A stretch of DNA of 64,000 nt, taken from NCBI RefSeq assembly GCF_002285265.1, contig NZ_NSJB01000003.1:186001-250000 (forward strand). Direction: 5' to 3'. The notes beneath the pieces are model-generated. The model had not been told where the DNA came from and did not search any database. It saw only the letters and a list, made by a program, of their open reading frames with translations. This document shows positions 9,676 through 18,803 of this stretch, piece by piece (positions within the stretch are counted from its first letter, which is position 1; each line of letters starts with the position of its first letter). Source of the DNA: Vandammella animalimorsus. Lineage in GTDB: Bacteria > Pseudomonadota > Gammaproteobacteria > Burkholderiales > Burkholderiaceae_C. Made by a program: the position numbers and the translations under genes.

Positions 9676-10347
9676 ATGACGACCGTCTTCGAGCGCCTCA
9701 AGGCTGCCGCCCTGTCCGACTGGAACCGCTACGTCGACCACCCCTTCATCCGCCAGATGGAAGCGGGCACCCTGCCCCAGCCCGTGTTCCAGCAGTACCT
9801 GATCCAGGACTACCTGTTCCTGATCCAATACGCGCGCGCCCACGCCCTGGCCATCTACAAAAGCCGCACGCTGGAAGACATGCACATCGCGCAGGGCGGG
9901 CTCAATGCCATCCTGGGCGAAATGAACCTGCACGTGCGCCTGTGCGAGCGCTGGGGCCTGAGCCCAGCCCAGCTGCAGGCCGCGCCCGAGCACCAGGCCA
10001 CCGTGGCCTACACCCGCTACGTGCTCGACTGCGGCCAAAGCGGCGACCTGCTGGACCTGAACGTGGCCCTGGCCCCATGCATGATCGGCTACGCCGAAAT
10101 CGGCCGCCGCCTGGCCCCGGCCCTGGCCGCGCGGCCCGAGCACCCCTACCGCGAATGGATCAGCGAGTACTCCGGCCAAGCCTTTCAGCAAGCCGCCCAG
10201 GCCTGCATCGCCCACATGGACAAGCTCGCCGCCCACGCCATGACCGAGGCGCGCTTTGCCGAACTCACCGCCATCTTCGCCCAGGCCGCCCGCCTGGAGG
10301 CCGACTTCTGGCAGATGGGCTTCGAGCTGGCCGACCACAACGCCTGA
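9676..10347 (+). CDS. tenA: Aminopyrimidine aminohydrolase, TenA_C type
   Basis: TenA hydrolyses 4-amino-5-aminomethyl-2-methylpyrimidine to HMP, recycling broken thiamin. The 223-residue product has YLIQDYLFLIQYARAHALAI, then NVALAPCMIGYAEIG with the nucleophilic cysteine at residue 135, the same number as in Bacillus TenA. The C-terminal helix ends in ARLEADFWQMGFE. It follows the TenA_E gene by 17 bp and is presumably co-transcribed from the TPP riboswitch. Confidence 0.92.
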   Translation: MTTVFERLKAAALSDWNRYVDHPFIRQMEAGTLPQPVFQQYLIQDYLFLIQYARAHALAIYKSRTLEDMHIAQGGLNAILGEMNLHVRLCERWGLSPAQLQAAPEHQATVAYTRYVLDCGQSGDLLDLNVALAPCMIGYAEIGRRLAPALAARPEHPYREWISEYSGQAFQQAAQACIAHMDKLAAHAMTEARFAELTAIFAQAARLEADFWQMGFELADHNA

Positions 10348-10594
10348 GGGCCTGCCCTCACAGCCCTCGCGCCTGCGGGGCCGCCCATGCCAAGGGCGTC
10401 CCGCAAGCCGCCCTGCACTGGTTTCCCCCGATGGACTGGGCACCTGCTGGGCAATATTTTTCTTCTGCAAGCTCCACAGGCCCAGGTGCTGCTATCAGCG
10501 CCTGGGCTGGGGATCTCTTATTCGAAGTGCGCCGACCCAAAGGCCGATTCAGAACGAAGGCCAAGCCAGGCGCCCCAGTCTTCCAGGAGGAACC

Positions 10595-11734
10595 ATGAGC
10601 ACCCGCACACCCGCATTCCGTCCCTTTGCCGCCTTGGCCGGCGCCTGTGCGCTGGCCGTTTCACTGGGCGCTGCCAGCGCCGCATGGGCCAGCGAGCCCA
10701 TCAAGCTGGGCATCGTGCAGCCCATGACCGGGCCGAACAAGCAGTACGGCGAGCAGATCGTCGCCGGTGCCATGACCGCCATCGAAACCATCAATGCCGC
10801 AGGCGGCGTCAAGGGGCGCAAGATCGAGCCCATCCTGATCGACGATGGCTGCGAGCCCAAGCAGGCCGTGCCGGCGGCCAACCAGGTGATCAAGTCCGGC
10901 GCCAAGTTCGCCGTGGCCCATGCCTGCTCGGGCACGGCCGTGCCCGCCGTCAATGTGTATGAGGAAGAGCGCATCGTGGGCATCACGCCCGGCGCCACCT
11001 CGCCGCTGGTGACCGACACCATCAAGCCGCATTTCTTCTTTCGCACCGGCGGGCGCGACGATCAGCAAGGCCCGTTTGCTGCGCGCTACATGCTCACGGC
11101 GATCAAGCCCGGCAAGATTGCCGTGCTGCACGACAAGCAGACCTATGGCTTTGGCGTGGCCAATGAAGTGCACAAGACGCTCAAGGAGCAAGGCGCCAAC
11201 ATCGTCATGTTCGAGAGCATCAACGCCGGCGACAACGACTACTCGGCCGTCATCACCAAGCTCAAGGCCCAGGGCGCGGACATGGTCTATTACGGCGGCT
11301 ACCACGCCGAGCTGGGCCTGCTGCTGCGCCAGGCGCGCGAGCAGGGGCTGCAGGCGCAGTTCATGGCCCCCGATGGCGCAGCCAACCCCGATCTGGTGGC
11401 CATTGCCGGCCATGCCACCGATGGCCTGCTGGTGACCATGGGGGCCGATTTCACCAAGCGCCCGGAAAACGCGCAGATTCTTGCCGCCTTCCAGAAGGCC
11501 GGGCGCGAGCCCGAGGGCACCTTCCAGCTGCCGGCCTATGCCGCTGTGGAGGTGATTGCGCAAAGCATCGCCGCCGTCGGCGACGACCCCGTCAAGGTGG
11601 CCGATCACATGCACAGCAGCCGCTTCGACACGGCCGTGGGCGCGGTCGAGTACGACGCCAAGGGCGATCTCAAGACCTTCGAATTCGCCGTCTACCGCTG
11701 GGACGCCCAGGGCCGCCGCCAGCAGGTGCAGTGA
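10595..11734 (+). CDS. LivK-like periplasmic substrate-binding protein, orphan
   Basis: Branched-chain amino acid type (HAAT) periplasmic binding protein, 379 residues. A signal peptide (MSTRTPAFRPFAALAGACAL, cleavage near AWA-SEP) leads into KLGIVQPMTGPNKQYG and two Rossmann-like lobes. It closely resembles the LivK at 57186: both share EPILIDDGCEPKQAVPAANQ and TDTIKPHFFFRT. No permease or ATPase gene adjoins it, so it must borrow a transporter. An AGGAGG site lies four bases before the ATG. It stands 247 bp after tenA, so a thiamin-related ligand is possible but unproven. Confidence 0.9.
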   Translation: MSTRTPAFRPFAALAGACALAVSLGAASAAWASEPIKLGIVQPMTGPNKQYGEQIVAGAMTAIETINAAGGVKGRKIEPILIDDGCEPKQAVPAANQVIKSGAKFAVAHACSGTAVPAVNVYEEERIVGITPGATSPLVTDTIKPHFFFRTGGRDDQQGPFAARYMLTAIKPGKIAVLHDKQTYGFGVANEVHKTLKEQGANIVMFESINAGDNDYSAVITKLKAQGADMVYYGGYHAELGLLLRQAREQGLQAQFMAPDGAANPDLVAIAGHATDGLLVTMGADFTKRPENAQILAAFQKAGREPEGTFQLPAYAAVEVIAQSIAAVGDDPVKVADHMHSSRFDTAVGAVEYDAKGDLKTFEFAVYRWDAQGRRQQVQ

Positions 11735-11776
11735 TGGTGCAATAAGGCCGCCACTGCGCCGTGCGCGTAGCGCGCA

Positions 11777-13183
11777 TCAGGTGCGCGCCGCCTCGCGCAG
11801 GGTGACGAACTCCTCGGCGCTGGTGGGGTGAATGCCGATGGTGGCGTCGAACTGGGCCTTGGTGGCGCCGCATTGCAGGGCCACGGCAAAGCCTTGCACG
11901 ATTTCGCCCGCGTCCTCGCCGACCATGTGCAGGCCCAGCACGCGGTCGCTGGCCTCGTCCACGATGAGCTTCACCAGAGTGCGCTCGGCGCTGCCGCTCA
12001 AGGTGTGCTTGAGCGGCTTGAAGTCGCTGCGGTAGACGCGAATGGCGCCGCCGCGCTGGCGCGCCTGCTCCTCCGTCAGGCCCACGGTTCCGATGGGCGG
12101 GTGGGTGAAAACGGCGGTGGGGATGTTCTCGTAGCTGAGCGTGCGCGCCGCCTGGCCGGGGGCGGGGCCGAACAAATGATCCACCAGCGCCATGGCTTCG
12201 GCCAGAGCCACGGGGGTCAAGGCCATGCGGCCCACCACGTCGCCCAAGGCATGAATGCTGGGCACGTTGGTGGCGTAGTGCCCATCGACCTCGATGTGGC
12301 CTTGTTTGCTTTGCTTCACGCCCACGCCATCCAGGTTCAGCCCGTCGACCAGCGGGCGGCGGCCGGTGGCGTAGAGCACGGCGTCGGCCTGCAACGCGCT
12401 GCCGTCGCTCAAGTGCACGCGGCGCTGCTCGCCCACGGCCTCGATGCGCTGGATGTCGGTCTGCACGCGGATGTCCACGCCATGCTGGCGCATCTGCGCG
12501 GCGGTGAAGTCGCGCACCTCGTCGTCAAAACCGCGCAGGATTTGCTCGCCACGGTAGAGCAGCGTGACCTGGGCCCCCAGGCCGTGGAAGATGCTGGCCA
12601 TTTCGCAGCCGATGTAGCCGCCGCCGGCCACCACCAGCCGCCGGGGCAAGCTGGGCAGGTCGAACATGTCGTCAGACGTCAGCGCCAGTTCGGCCCCGGG
12701 CACCTCGGGCTTGAACGGGGTGCTGCCCGTGGCGATCAGGATGTGGCGGGCGCTGTGGCGGCGGGTGCTGCCGTCGGCGGCGCGCACCTGCACGGTGTGG
12801 GCGTCGATGAGCGAGCCATGGCCTTGCAGGCGGGTGACGCCGGCGCCGCTCATCAGTCCTTCGTAGATGCCGTTCAGGCGGGCGATCTCCTTGGCGCGCG
12901 CGGCCTTGAGCGCGGCCCAGTCCAGCGCGGGCGTGCCGGGCAGCTGCCAGCCGTAGCCGCGCGCTTCTTCAAAGCCCTGCGCGTAGTGCGCGGCGTAGCT
13001 GTAGAGCTTCTTGGGGATGCAGCCCAGGTTGACGCAGGTGCCGCCCATGCGGGCGCTCTCGGCCAGGGCCACGCGCGCGCCGCGCTGCGCGGCAAAGCGG
13101 GCCGCGCGCACGCCGCCGGAGCCGCCGCCGATGACGAAGAGGTCGAAGTCGTGGGCGTCTTGGGAATCTTTGGAATGGGTCAT
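11777..13183 (-). CDS. gor: Glutathione-disulfide reductase
   Basis: FAD- and NADPH-dependent class I disulfide reductase of 468 residues. In order it has the FAD dinucleotide fold (DLFVIGGGSGGVRAARFAAQ), the redox-active disulfide GGTCVNLGCIPKK at about residue 47, the NAD(P) fold around VVAGGGYIGCEMAS, and the dimer interface ending GIHPTSAEEFVTL with the catalytic His. The active-site spacing favours glutathione reductase over dihydrolipoamide dehydrogenase. It is convergent with the orphan binding protein. Confidence 0.92.
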   Translation of the reverse strand: MTHSKDSQDAHDFDLFVIGGGSGGVRAARFAAQRGARVALAESARMGGTCVNLGCIPKKLYSYAAHYAQGFEEARGYGWQLPGTPALDWAALKAARAKEIARLNGIYEGLMSGAGVTRLQGHGSLIDAHTVQVRAADGSTRRHSARHILIATGSTPFKPEVPGAELALTSDDMFDLPSLPRRLVVAGGGYIGCEMASIFHGLGAQVTLLYRGEQILRGFDDEVRDFTAAQMRQHGVDIRVQTDIQRIEAVGEQRRVHLSDGSALQADAVLYATGRRPLVDGLNLDGVGVKQSKQGHIEVDGHYATNVPSIHALGDVVGRMALTPVALAEAMALVDHLFGPAPGQAARTLSYENIPTAVFTHPPIGTVGLTEEQARQRGGAIRVYRSDFKPLKHTLSGSAERTLVKLIVDEASDRVLGLHMVGEDAGEIVQGFAVALQCGATKAQFDATIGIHPTSAEEFVTLREAART

Positions 13184-13382
13184 GGTGGTGGGAGTGGGGT
13201 GCGGCGCGCCTGGGGCGGCGCTGAGAACCTATTCAAAGCCTTTGCATGAGAGCAACAGGCGGTGGGCTTGAGTCGCCTCGCCTGCCCATGGGAAGGGCCT
13301 GCGCCAGCTTCACCGGGCAGGCCCTTGGCGGGCGCGGCGGGCTCAACCGCTCGCGCAAAGCCGCAAACAGCGGCGCAGCGGC

Positions 13383-14915
13383 TCAGATGTCGAACTTCAC
13401 GCCCTGCGCCAGCGGCAGCTCGCGCGAGTAGTTGACGGTGTTGGTGGCGCGGCGCATATAGGCCTTCCAGGCGTCCGAGCCGGACTCGCGGCCGCCGCCG
13501 GTTTCCTTCTCGCCGCCGAAGGCGCCGCCGATTTCAGCGCCGCTGGTGCCGATGTTGACGTTGGCGATGCCGCAATCGGAGCCCGACGCCGACAGGAAGC
13601 GCTCGGCCTCGCGCAAGTCGGTGGTGAAGATGGCCGAGGACAGGCCCTGGGGCACGTCGTTCTGCAGCGCGATCGCCTCCTCCAGGCTGTCGTAGCCCAG
13701 CACGTAGAGGATGGGGGCAAAGGTCTCGTGGCGCACGGTCTCGCTCTGGGCCGGCATCTCGACGATGGCCGGGCGCACGTAATACGCGCCTGGGGCCTTG
13801 TCGGCATCGACGCGCTCGCCGCCGAACACCTGGCCGCCTTCAGCGCGCGCGCTGGCCAGGGCCTTCTCAAAGGCCTCGAAGCTGGCCTTGTCGATCAGCG
13901 GCCCGACCAGCACGCCCTCTTGCAGCGGGCTGCCGATGGGCAGCTTGGCATAGGCCGCCTTGAGGCGTTCGAGCAGCTGCTGCTTGACGCTGTGGTGCAC
14001 GATCAGGCGGCGCGTGGTGGTGCAGCGCTGGCCAGCCGTGCCCGCTGCGGCAAAGGCAATGCCGCGCAGCGCCAGATCCAGATCGGCGCTGGGCGTGACG
14101 ATCACGGCGTTGTTGCCGCCCAGCTCCAGCAGCACGCGGCCAAAGCGCTGGGCCACGCGCGGCCCGACCTCGCGACCCATGCGGGTGCTGCCCGTGGCCG
14201 AGACCAGCGCCACCTTGGGGCTGTCCACCACCACCTCGCCCAGCGTGCGGTCGCCCAGCACCAGCTGGTTCAGATGCGCCAGCGCAGCGCCGTCGCTGCG
14301 GTCAGCGCCAAAGCGCTTGAGCGCGCGCGCGAACAGGGCCTGCGTGGCCAGCGCCGTCAGCGGCGTTTTTTCAGAAGGCTTCCACACCACGGCATTGCCC
14401 GCCACCAGCGCCAGCGCCGCATTCCAGGCCCAGACGGCCACGGGGAAGTTGAAGGCCGTGATGACGCCCACCACGCCCAGCGGATGCCAAGTCTCCATCA
14501 TGCGGTGGCCGGGCCGCTCGGAGGCGATCGTCAGCCCGTAGAGCTGGCGCGACAGGCCCACGGCAAAGTCGCAGATGTCGATCATCTCCTGCACCTCGCC
14601 CAGGCCTTCGGTGAGGATCTTGCCTGCCTCCAGCGCCACCAACTGGCCCAGCGCCTGCTTCTCGGCGCGCAGCTCCTCGCCCAGCAGGCGCACCAACTCG
14701 CCGCGCTGCGGCGCAGGCACATCGCGCCAGGCCAGATAGGCCGCATGCGCCTGGTCGATGCTCTGCTGCACCTGCGCGACCGTCTGCGTGTGCAGCTGGC
14801 CGATGACTGAGCCGTCGATCGGGCTGTGCACCGCCAGATTGCCGCCGGTGTACAGGGCCGGATCGACGCCCAACTGTTGCAACAGGGAACGGGTGAGTTC
14901 AGATGGCTTGGACAT
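13383..14915 (-). CDS. Aldehyde dehydrogenase, ALDH7 (aminoadipate semialdehyde) type
   Basis: NAD-dependent aldehyde dehydrogenase of 510 residues. Family features are ITAFNFPVAVWAWNAALA, the general-base motif LELGGNNAVIV, and the nucleophile in GTAGQRCTTTRRLIVH, a sequence characteristic of the ALDH7/antiquitin group (piperideine-6-carboxylate dehydrogenase, lysine catabolism). The C-terminus has SGAEIGGAFGGEKETGGGRE. The start at 14915 (MSKPSELTRSLLQQLG) is chosen over 14999 because family homology begins there. No other lysine genes are adjacent, so the physiological substrate is inferred. Confidence 0.88.
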   Translation of the reverse strand: MSKPSELTRSLLQQLGVDPALYTGGNLAVHSPIDGSVIGQLHTQTVAQVQQSIDQAHAAYLAWRDVPAPQRGELVRLLGEELRAEKQALGQLVALEAGKILTEGLGEVQEMIDICDFAVGLSRQLYGLTIASERPGHRMMETWHPLGVVGVITAFNFPVAVWAWNAALALVAGNAVVWKPSEKTPLTALATQALFARALKRFGADRSDGAALAHLNQLVLGDRTLGEVVVDSPKVALVSATGSTRMGREVGPRVAQRFGRVLLELGGNNAVIVTPSADLDLALRGIAFAAAGTAGQRCTTTRRLIVHHSVKQQLLERLKAAYAKLPIGSPLQEGVLVGPLIDKASFEAFEKALASARAEGGQVFGGERVDADKAPGAYYVRPAIVEMPAQSETVRHETFAPILYVLGYDSLEEAIALQNDVPQGLSSAIFTTDLREAERFLSASGSDCGIANVNIGTSGAEIGGAFGGEKETGGGRESGSDAWKAYMRRATNTVNYSRELPLAQGVKFDI

Positions 14916-15119
14916 GGTGCGGGCAACCCTTTCGATGAGATCAAAAAAACGGCGAGCGCACACGGCGCGCGCCAGACAGTGCGGCTGTGCCGCAGGCAAC
15001 TATACAGCGCCCAATACCTCTGCCCCTCATTGGAAACCCTGGCCCGCAGGCTGGCCACGGCAGGGCCATGGCGGGGCCATGAAAGCGGTGTGACACAGAA
15101 GGGGCGGGCGCAACGCGTT

Positions 15120-15279
15120 CTTGACGAATCTTGCGCCCGCAAGCGGCGACTTCGCAATCGCGCACCGCGCGCTGGCCGCCCTGCTTCAATCCACGCGCCC
15201 GCGAGGGCGCGACGCGAGCGAATCGACGATCTCGCGCATCAAGAACGAATTTCAACTCACGCGCCCGCAAAGACGCGAC
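15120..15279 (+). CRISPR. Decayed type I-C-like CRISPR remnant without cas genes
   Basis: Two clear repeat-like units, 15183-15213 (GCTTCAATCCACGCGCCCGC then GAGGGCGCGAC) and 15249-15279, resemble the GTTTCAATCCACGC...GCGAC repeat of type I-C systems and flank a 35-base spacer. A third, weaker unit ends at 15150 (GCGCCCGC ... GGCGAC), 32 bases before the first clear repeat. Repeats differ from one another, as in a dead array. No cas gene is present in the window. The 15214-15248 spacer translates to ASESTISRIKNE, which looks like a phage regulator helix-turn-helix. Confidence 0.6.
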
Positions 15280-15421
15280 TGTGGCCGGTCAGCAGATAAG
15301 AGCCATCAATAGCTCAATCCACCCAGCCACAAGGCAAGCCATGCAAGGGACAAAGCCAAGCGCCCATTCACAAGATCCAAGCAAAGCGGCGGCCTGGCCA
15401 GCCGCCCCTTCTGCCTGCGCC

Positions 15422-15465
15422 TGTGTCGCGCCCGGGCCTGGGCGAGCAGGCCCGGCCGCGACACA
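15422..15465. terminator. Long hairpin downstream of pckG
   Basis: TGTGTCGCGCCCGGGCCTG (15422-15440) pairs with CAGGCCCGGCCGCGACACA (15447-15465) with a single C-C mismatch and a six-base loop. It lies 43 bp past the pckG stop on the minus strand. There is no T-tract, so it is either a transcript-stabilising 3' hairpin or a weak terminator. Confidence 0.5.
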
Positions 15466-15507
15466 AGGTCATCCCGTAGCGCAGCAAATGGGGCGCAAAG
15501 ACCGCCA

Positions 15508-17388
15508 TCAGGCCATTTGCGCCAAGCGCTGCTCCATCGCCGCGCGCGTGGCTTGGAGGGCCTCGGGCAGGCCTTGCTCCAGTTGCTTGAACAGCTCATC
15601 GTGCAGCGCGAACTCGGCCTGCCAGGCGGCGGCGTCGATGCTGGTGACGGTGGCGAATTGCGCGGCGTCAAAATCCAGCCCCGTCCAGTTGATTTCGCCG
15701 TATTGCGGGCTGATGCCGAAGTGGTTTTCCTGGCCCTGGGCCTGGCCTTCGATGCGGTCGATCATCCACTTGAGCACGCGCATGTTCTCGCCATAGCCGG
15801 GCCAGACGAATTGGCCATCGGCATTCTTGCGGAACCAGTTGACGCAGAAGATGGGCGGCAGCGCAAAGCCCTTGGCCTGCAGGCCCGCACCGGTATCCAG
15901 CCAGTGCTGGAAGTAGCCGCTCATGTTGTAGCCGCAAAACGGCAGCATGGCGAAGGGGTCGCGCCGCACCACGCCTTGCGCGCCAAAGGCGGCGGCGGTG
16001 GTTTCGCTGCCCATGGTGGCGGCCATGTAAACGCCTTCGGCCCAGTCGCGCGCCTGGGTGACCAGCGGCACGGTGGTGGAACGGCGCCCGCCAAAGAGGA
16101 AGGCGTCGATCTTCACGCCCGCGGGGTCGTCCCAGGCCTCGTCCAGCGCGGGGTTGTTGGTGGCGGCCACGGTAAAGCGGGCGTTGGGGTGGGCGGCTTT
16201 GCGCCCGGCCTTGCCGTCCTCGGGCGTCCAGTCCTTGCCTTGCCAGTCGATCAGGTGTGCGGGGATGTGGCCGCCCTGGTCTTTTTCCATGCCTTCCCAC
16301 CACACGTCGCCATCGTCGGTCAGCGCCACGTTGGTGAAGATGACGTTTTTGTCCAGGCTTTTCATGCAGTTGGGGTTGGTGAGCATGTTGGTGCCCGGCG
16401 CCACGCCGAAGTAGCCCGCCTCGGGGTTGATGGCGCGCAGGCTGCCGTCAGCCTGGGGTTTGATCCAGGCGATGTCGTCCCCAATGGTGCTGACTTTCCA
16501 ACCCTCAAAGCCCTTGGGCGGCACGAGCATGGAGAAGTTGGTCTTGCCGCAGGCGCTGGGGAAGGCAGCGGCCACGTGGTATTTCTTTCCTTGCGGTTTT
16601 TGCACGCCGAGGATGAGCATGTGTTCGGCCAGCCAGCCCTGGTCCTTGCCCATCTTGGAGGCGATGCGCAGCGCAAAGCACTTCTTTCCCAGCAGGGCGT
16701 TGCCGCCGTAGCCCGAGCCGTAGCTCCAGATCTCGCGCGTTTCGGGGTAGTGGACGATGTATTTCACATCGGGGTTGCAAGGCCAGGGGGTCTGGTCTTT
16801 TTCGCCTGCGGCCAGCGGCGCGCCCACGGTGTGCATGCAGGGCACGAATTCGCCGCTCTCGCCCAGCACGTCCAGCGCGCCCTGGCCCATGCGGGTCATC
16901 AGCTTCATGTTCACGGCCACGTAGGCGCTGTCGGTCAATTGCACGCCGATGTGGGCGATGGGGCTGCCCAGCGGCCCCATGGAGAAGGGCACAACGTACA
17001 TGGTGCGCCCGGCCATGCAGCCGTCAAACAGCGGCTCCAGCGTGGCGCGCATCTCGGCCGGGGCCATCCAGTTGTTGGTGGGGCCGGCGTCCTCCTGGCG
17101 CTCGGAGCAGATGAAGGTGCGGTCTTCCACGCGGGCCACGTCCGAAGGGTCGGTGCGCGCCAGGAAGGAGTTGGCGCGCTTGGCGGGGTTGAGGCGGATG
17201 AAGGTGCCCGCTTCGACCAGCTCATCGCACAGGCGCTGGTACTCGGCATCGCTGCCATCGCACCAGTGGATGCGCGCGGGCTTGCACAGCGCGGCCATGT
17301 CGGCCACCCAGGCCAGCAGCTTGGCATGCCGCAGGCCGGCAGGCGCATTGAGCGCCGCCGCAGCGGGCGTCGGTGTAGAGGAATGCAT
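15508..17388 (-). CDS. pckG: Phosphoenolpyruvate carboxykinase (GTP)
   Basis: Converts oxaloacetate and GTP to phosphoenolpyruvate, the entry to gluconeogenesis. The 626-residue protein has the GTP-type architecture: [20 protein letters not shown], the phosphate-binding loop with reactive cysteine [13 protein letters not shown], the metal site ENAEAG-like stretch [16 protein letters not shown], and [14 protein letters not shown]. Length is normal. It is monocistronic and followed by a long hairpin. Confidence 0.96.
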   Translation of the reverse strand: MHSSTPTPAAAALNAPAGLRHAKLLAWVADMAALCKPARIHWCDGSDAEYQRLCDELVEAGTFIRLNPAKRANSFLARTDPSDVARVEDRTFICSERQEDAGPTNNWMAPAEMRATLEPLFDGCMAGRTMYVVPFSMGPLGSPIAHIGVQLTDSAYVAVNMKLMTRMGQGALDVLGESGEFVPCMHTVGAPLAAGEKDQTPWPCNPDVKYIVHYPETREIWSYGSGYGGNALLGKKCFALRIASKMGKDQGWLAEHMLILGVQKPQGKKYHVAAAFPSACGKTNFSMLVPPKGFEGWKVSTIGDDIAWIKPQADGSLRAINPEAGYFGVAPGTNMLTNPNCMKSLDKNVIFTNVALTDDGDVWWEGMEKDQGGHIPAHLIDWQGKDWTPEDGKAGRKAAHPNARFTVAATNNPALDEAWDDPAGVKIDAFLFGGRRSTTVPLVTQARDWAEGVYMAATMGSETTAAAFGAQGVVRRDPFAMLPFCGYNMSGYFQHWLDTGAGLQAKGFALPPIFCVNWFRKNADGQFVWPGYGENMRVLKWMIDRIEGQAQGQENHFGISPQYGEINWTGLDFDAAQFATVTSIDAAAWQAEFALHDELFKQLEQGLPEALQATRAAMEQRLAQMA

Positions 17389-17548
17389 GCTCGATCTCCT
17401 GAAGTAAAAAAACCGTCGTGCGGTACGGCCTGCAACGCCATGGGCCGCCAGCGCCGCCTGCCCTGCGCCGGGCAGGACAGGACAAAAACCGAGGATTTTA
17501 AAGAGCCTGACACAAAAAACCGAACGGGCAGGCCCAGCGCTGGCTGCG

Positions 17549-18379
17549 TCAATCGGTTGAACAGAGCCTGGCCCAGACCATGTGCATGTCCAGATTGCGC
17601 CGCCCCCAGGCAGTGCGCAGCAGCAGCCGCATCGGCCACGGGTAGCGGTGGCCGCAGGCCTGGCTCAAGCCTTGGTGCGCCAGCACCTGCAGGCCGAAGC
17701 TGGCCAGCTGCGAAACATCGCTGATGCCCCACTGGAATGCGGGCGGGTTCTGGCCCATTTTCTTCAGCGAGTCGTGCTGCCTTTGCCGCCCGACCAGCTT
17801 CTTGGGCAAGGCATCGAACACCAGCTGCGCCTGCGGCAGCTTGCGCGCCAGCCGGGCAAACCACGCTTGCAAGGTCTGGGCATCAAAGTACATGAACACG
17901 CCTTCGGCCACCAGCAGCACGGGCTGGCCGTGTGCGGCGGCCGTGTCCATCCAGGCCTCATCGAGCATGGAGGCGGGCAGGTACACATTGCCGGACTCGG
18001 GCAGCAGCTTGCGCCGCAGCGCAATGGCTGGCGGCAGATCCAGCTCGTACCAGGCGGTCACGTCTGGGCGGCCCAGGCGCTCGTAGCGCGCATCCAGCCC
18101 GGCGCCCAGATGCACCACCACCGCCTTGGGGTGCAGGGCGAGGAACTCGCGCACGTAGCCATCGAGCAGCACCGCCCGACCACAACAGCCGGCCTGCGAG
18201 GCCTTGGCACTGGCAAAGACGGAAAAATCGAAGTCGATCTGGCCCAGCATGCGCTGGGCCTGGGCATCGCGCAGCAGCGCATCGGGCCGCTCGCATTCGA
18301 CGGCCTTGGCCCACAGCGGGATCAGCATGGTGGCCGAGAGCTCGCAGAGATCGGCGGGGGAGATTTTTGGGGCGCTCAT
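17549..18379 (-). CDS. Class I SAM-dependent methyltransferase (TcmP/LCM-like)
   Basis: A 276-residue protein of the leucine carboxyl methyltransferase/PCMT-like superfamily. It has [13 protein letters not shown], the SAM-binding motif [33 protein letters not shown], and [13 protein letters not shown], in family order. Members methylate carboxyl or hydroxyl groups of small molecules, but the substrate here is unknown. The ATG at 18379 follows AAAGGAGCAGGCC, which decides the start. It is divergent from the LprI-trypsin gene. Confidence 0.85.
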   Translation of the reverse strand: MSAPKISPADLCELSATMLIPLWAKAVECERPDALLRDAQAQRMLGQIDFDFSVFASAKASQAGCCGRAVLLDGYVREFLALHPKAVVVHLGAGLDARYERLGRPDVTAWYELDLPPAIALRRKLLPESGNVYLPASMLDEAWMDTAAAHGQPVLLVAEGVFMYFDAQTLQAWFARLARKLPQAQLVFDALPKKLVGRQRQHDSLKKMGQNPPAFQWGISDVSQLASFGLQVLAHQGLSQACGHRYPWPMRLLLRTAWGRRNLDMHMVWARLCSTD

Positions 18380-18803
18380 GGCCTGCTCCTTTTCAAAACG
18401 GTGGCGGTGAAAGGCAGGGCAGTCTTGCGGCAGCTCCTGGCCCACTGCGCAGAGCAGCGGGACGGCAGGCATGGCAAGACAACATCGTGGAGCGACCCAA
18501 ACCAGGCCATGGTGGTTGTGCGTGCCGGCGCTATTGTTCCCGATTTGTCGCGCTCGATGCGCAGCACTGCCCTGGGGCAATGCTGAACAAGTCCCCCGCG
18601 CACGGTGCGTCCCTGTCTGGGGCGGTCTGCTGCGTTACAAATCCTCGCAGTAGCATGAGCTATTGCTGTGGTTTGCGCCTTGCATTCCATCCCCACACAG
18701 GGCGCGCGCCGCACTGCGGAGACTTATTCAGCACTGCCCTGACGCGCTGCGGCGCGGCAAGCGCTGTGATACAAATGCAAGCTACTTTGAAAGGGCACTT
18801 GCC
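18380..18803. other. Divergent intergenic region, no gene seen
   Basis: This 424-bp stretch between the methyltransferase and the secreted peptidase has only short shadow frames. It must contain both promoters. I see no repeat element or convincing terminator in it. Confidence 0.5.

Noticed and set aside
15060-15310. Active CRISPR array
   Set aside because: Repeats are few and diverged, and there are no cas genes in the window; called only as a remnant.
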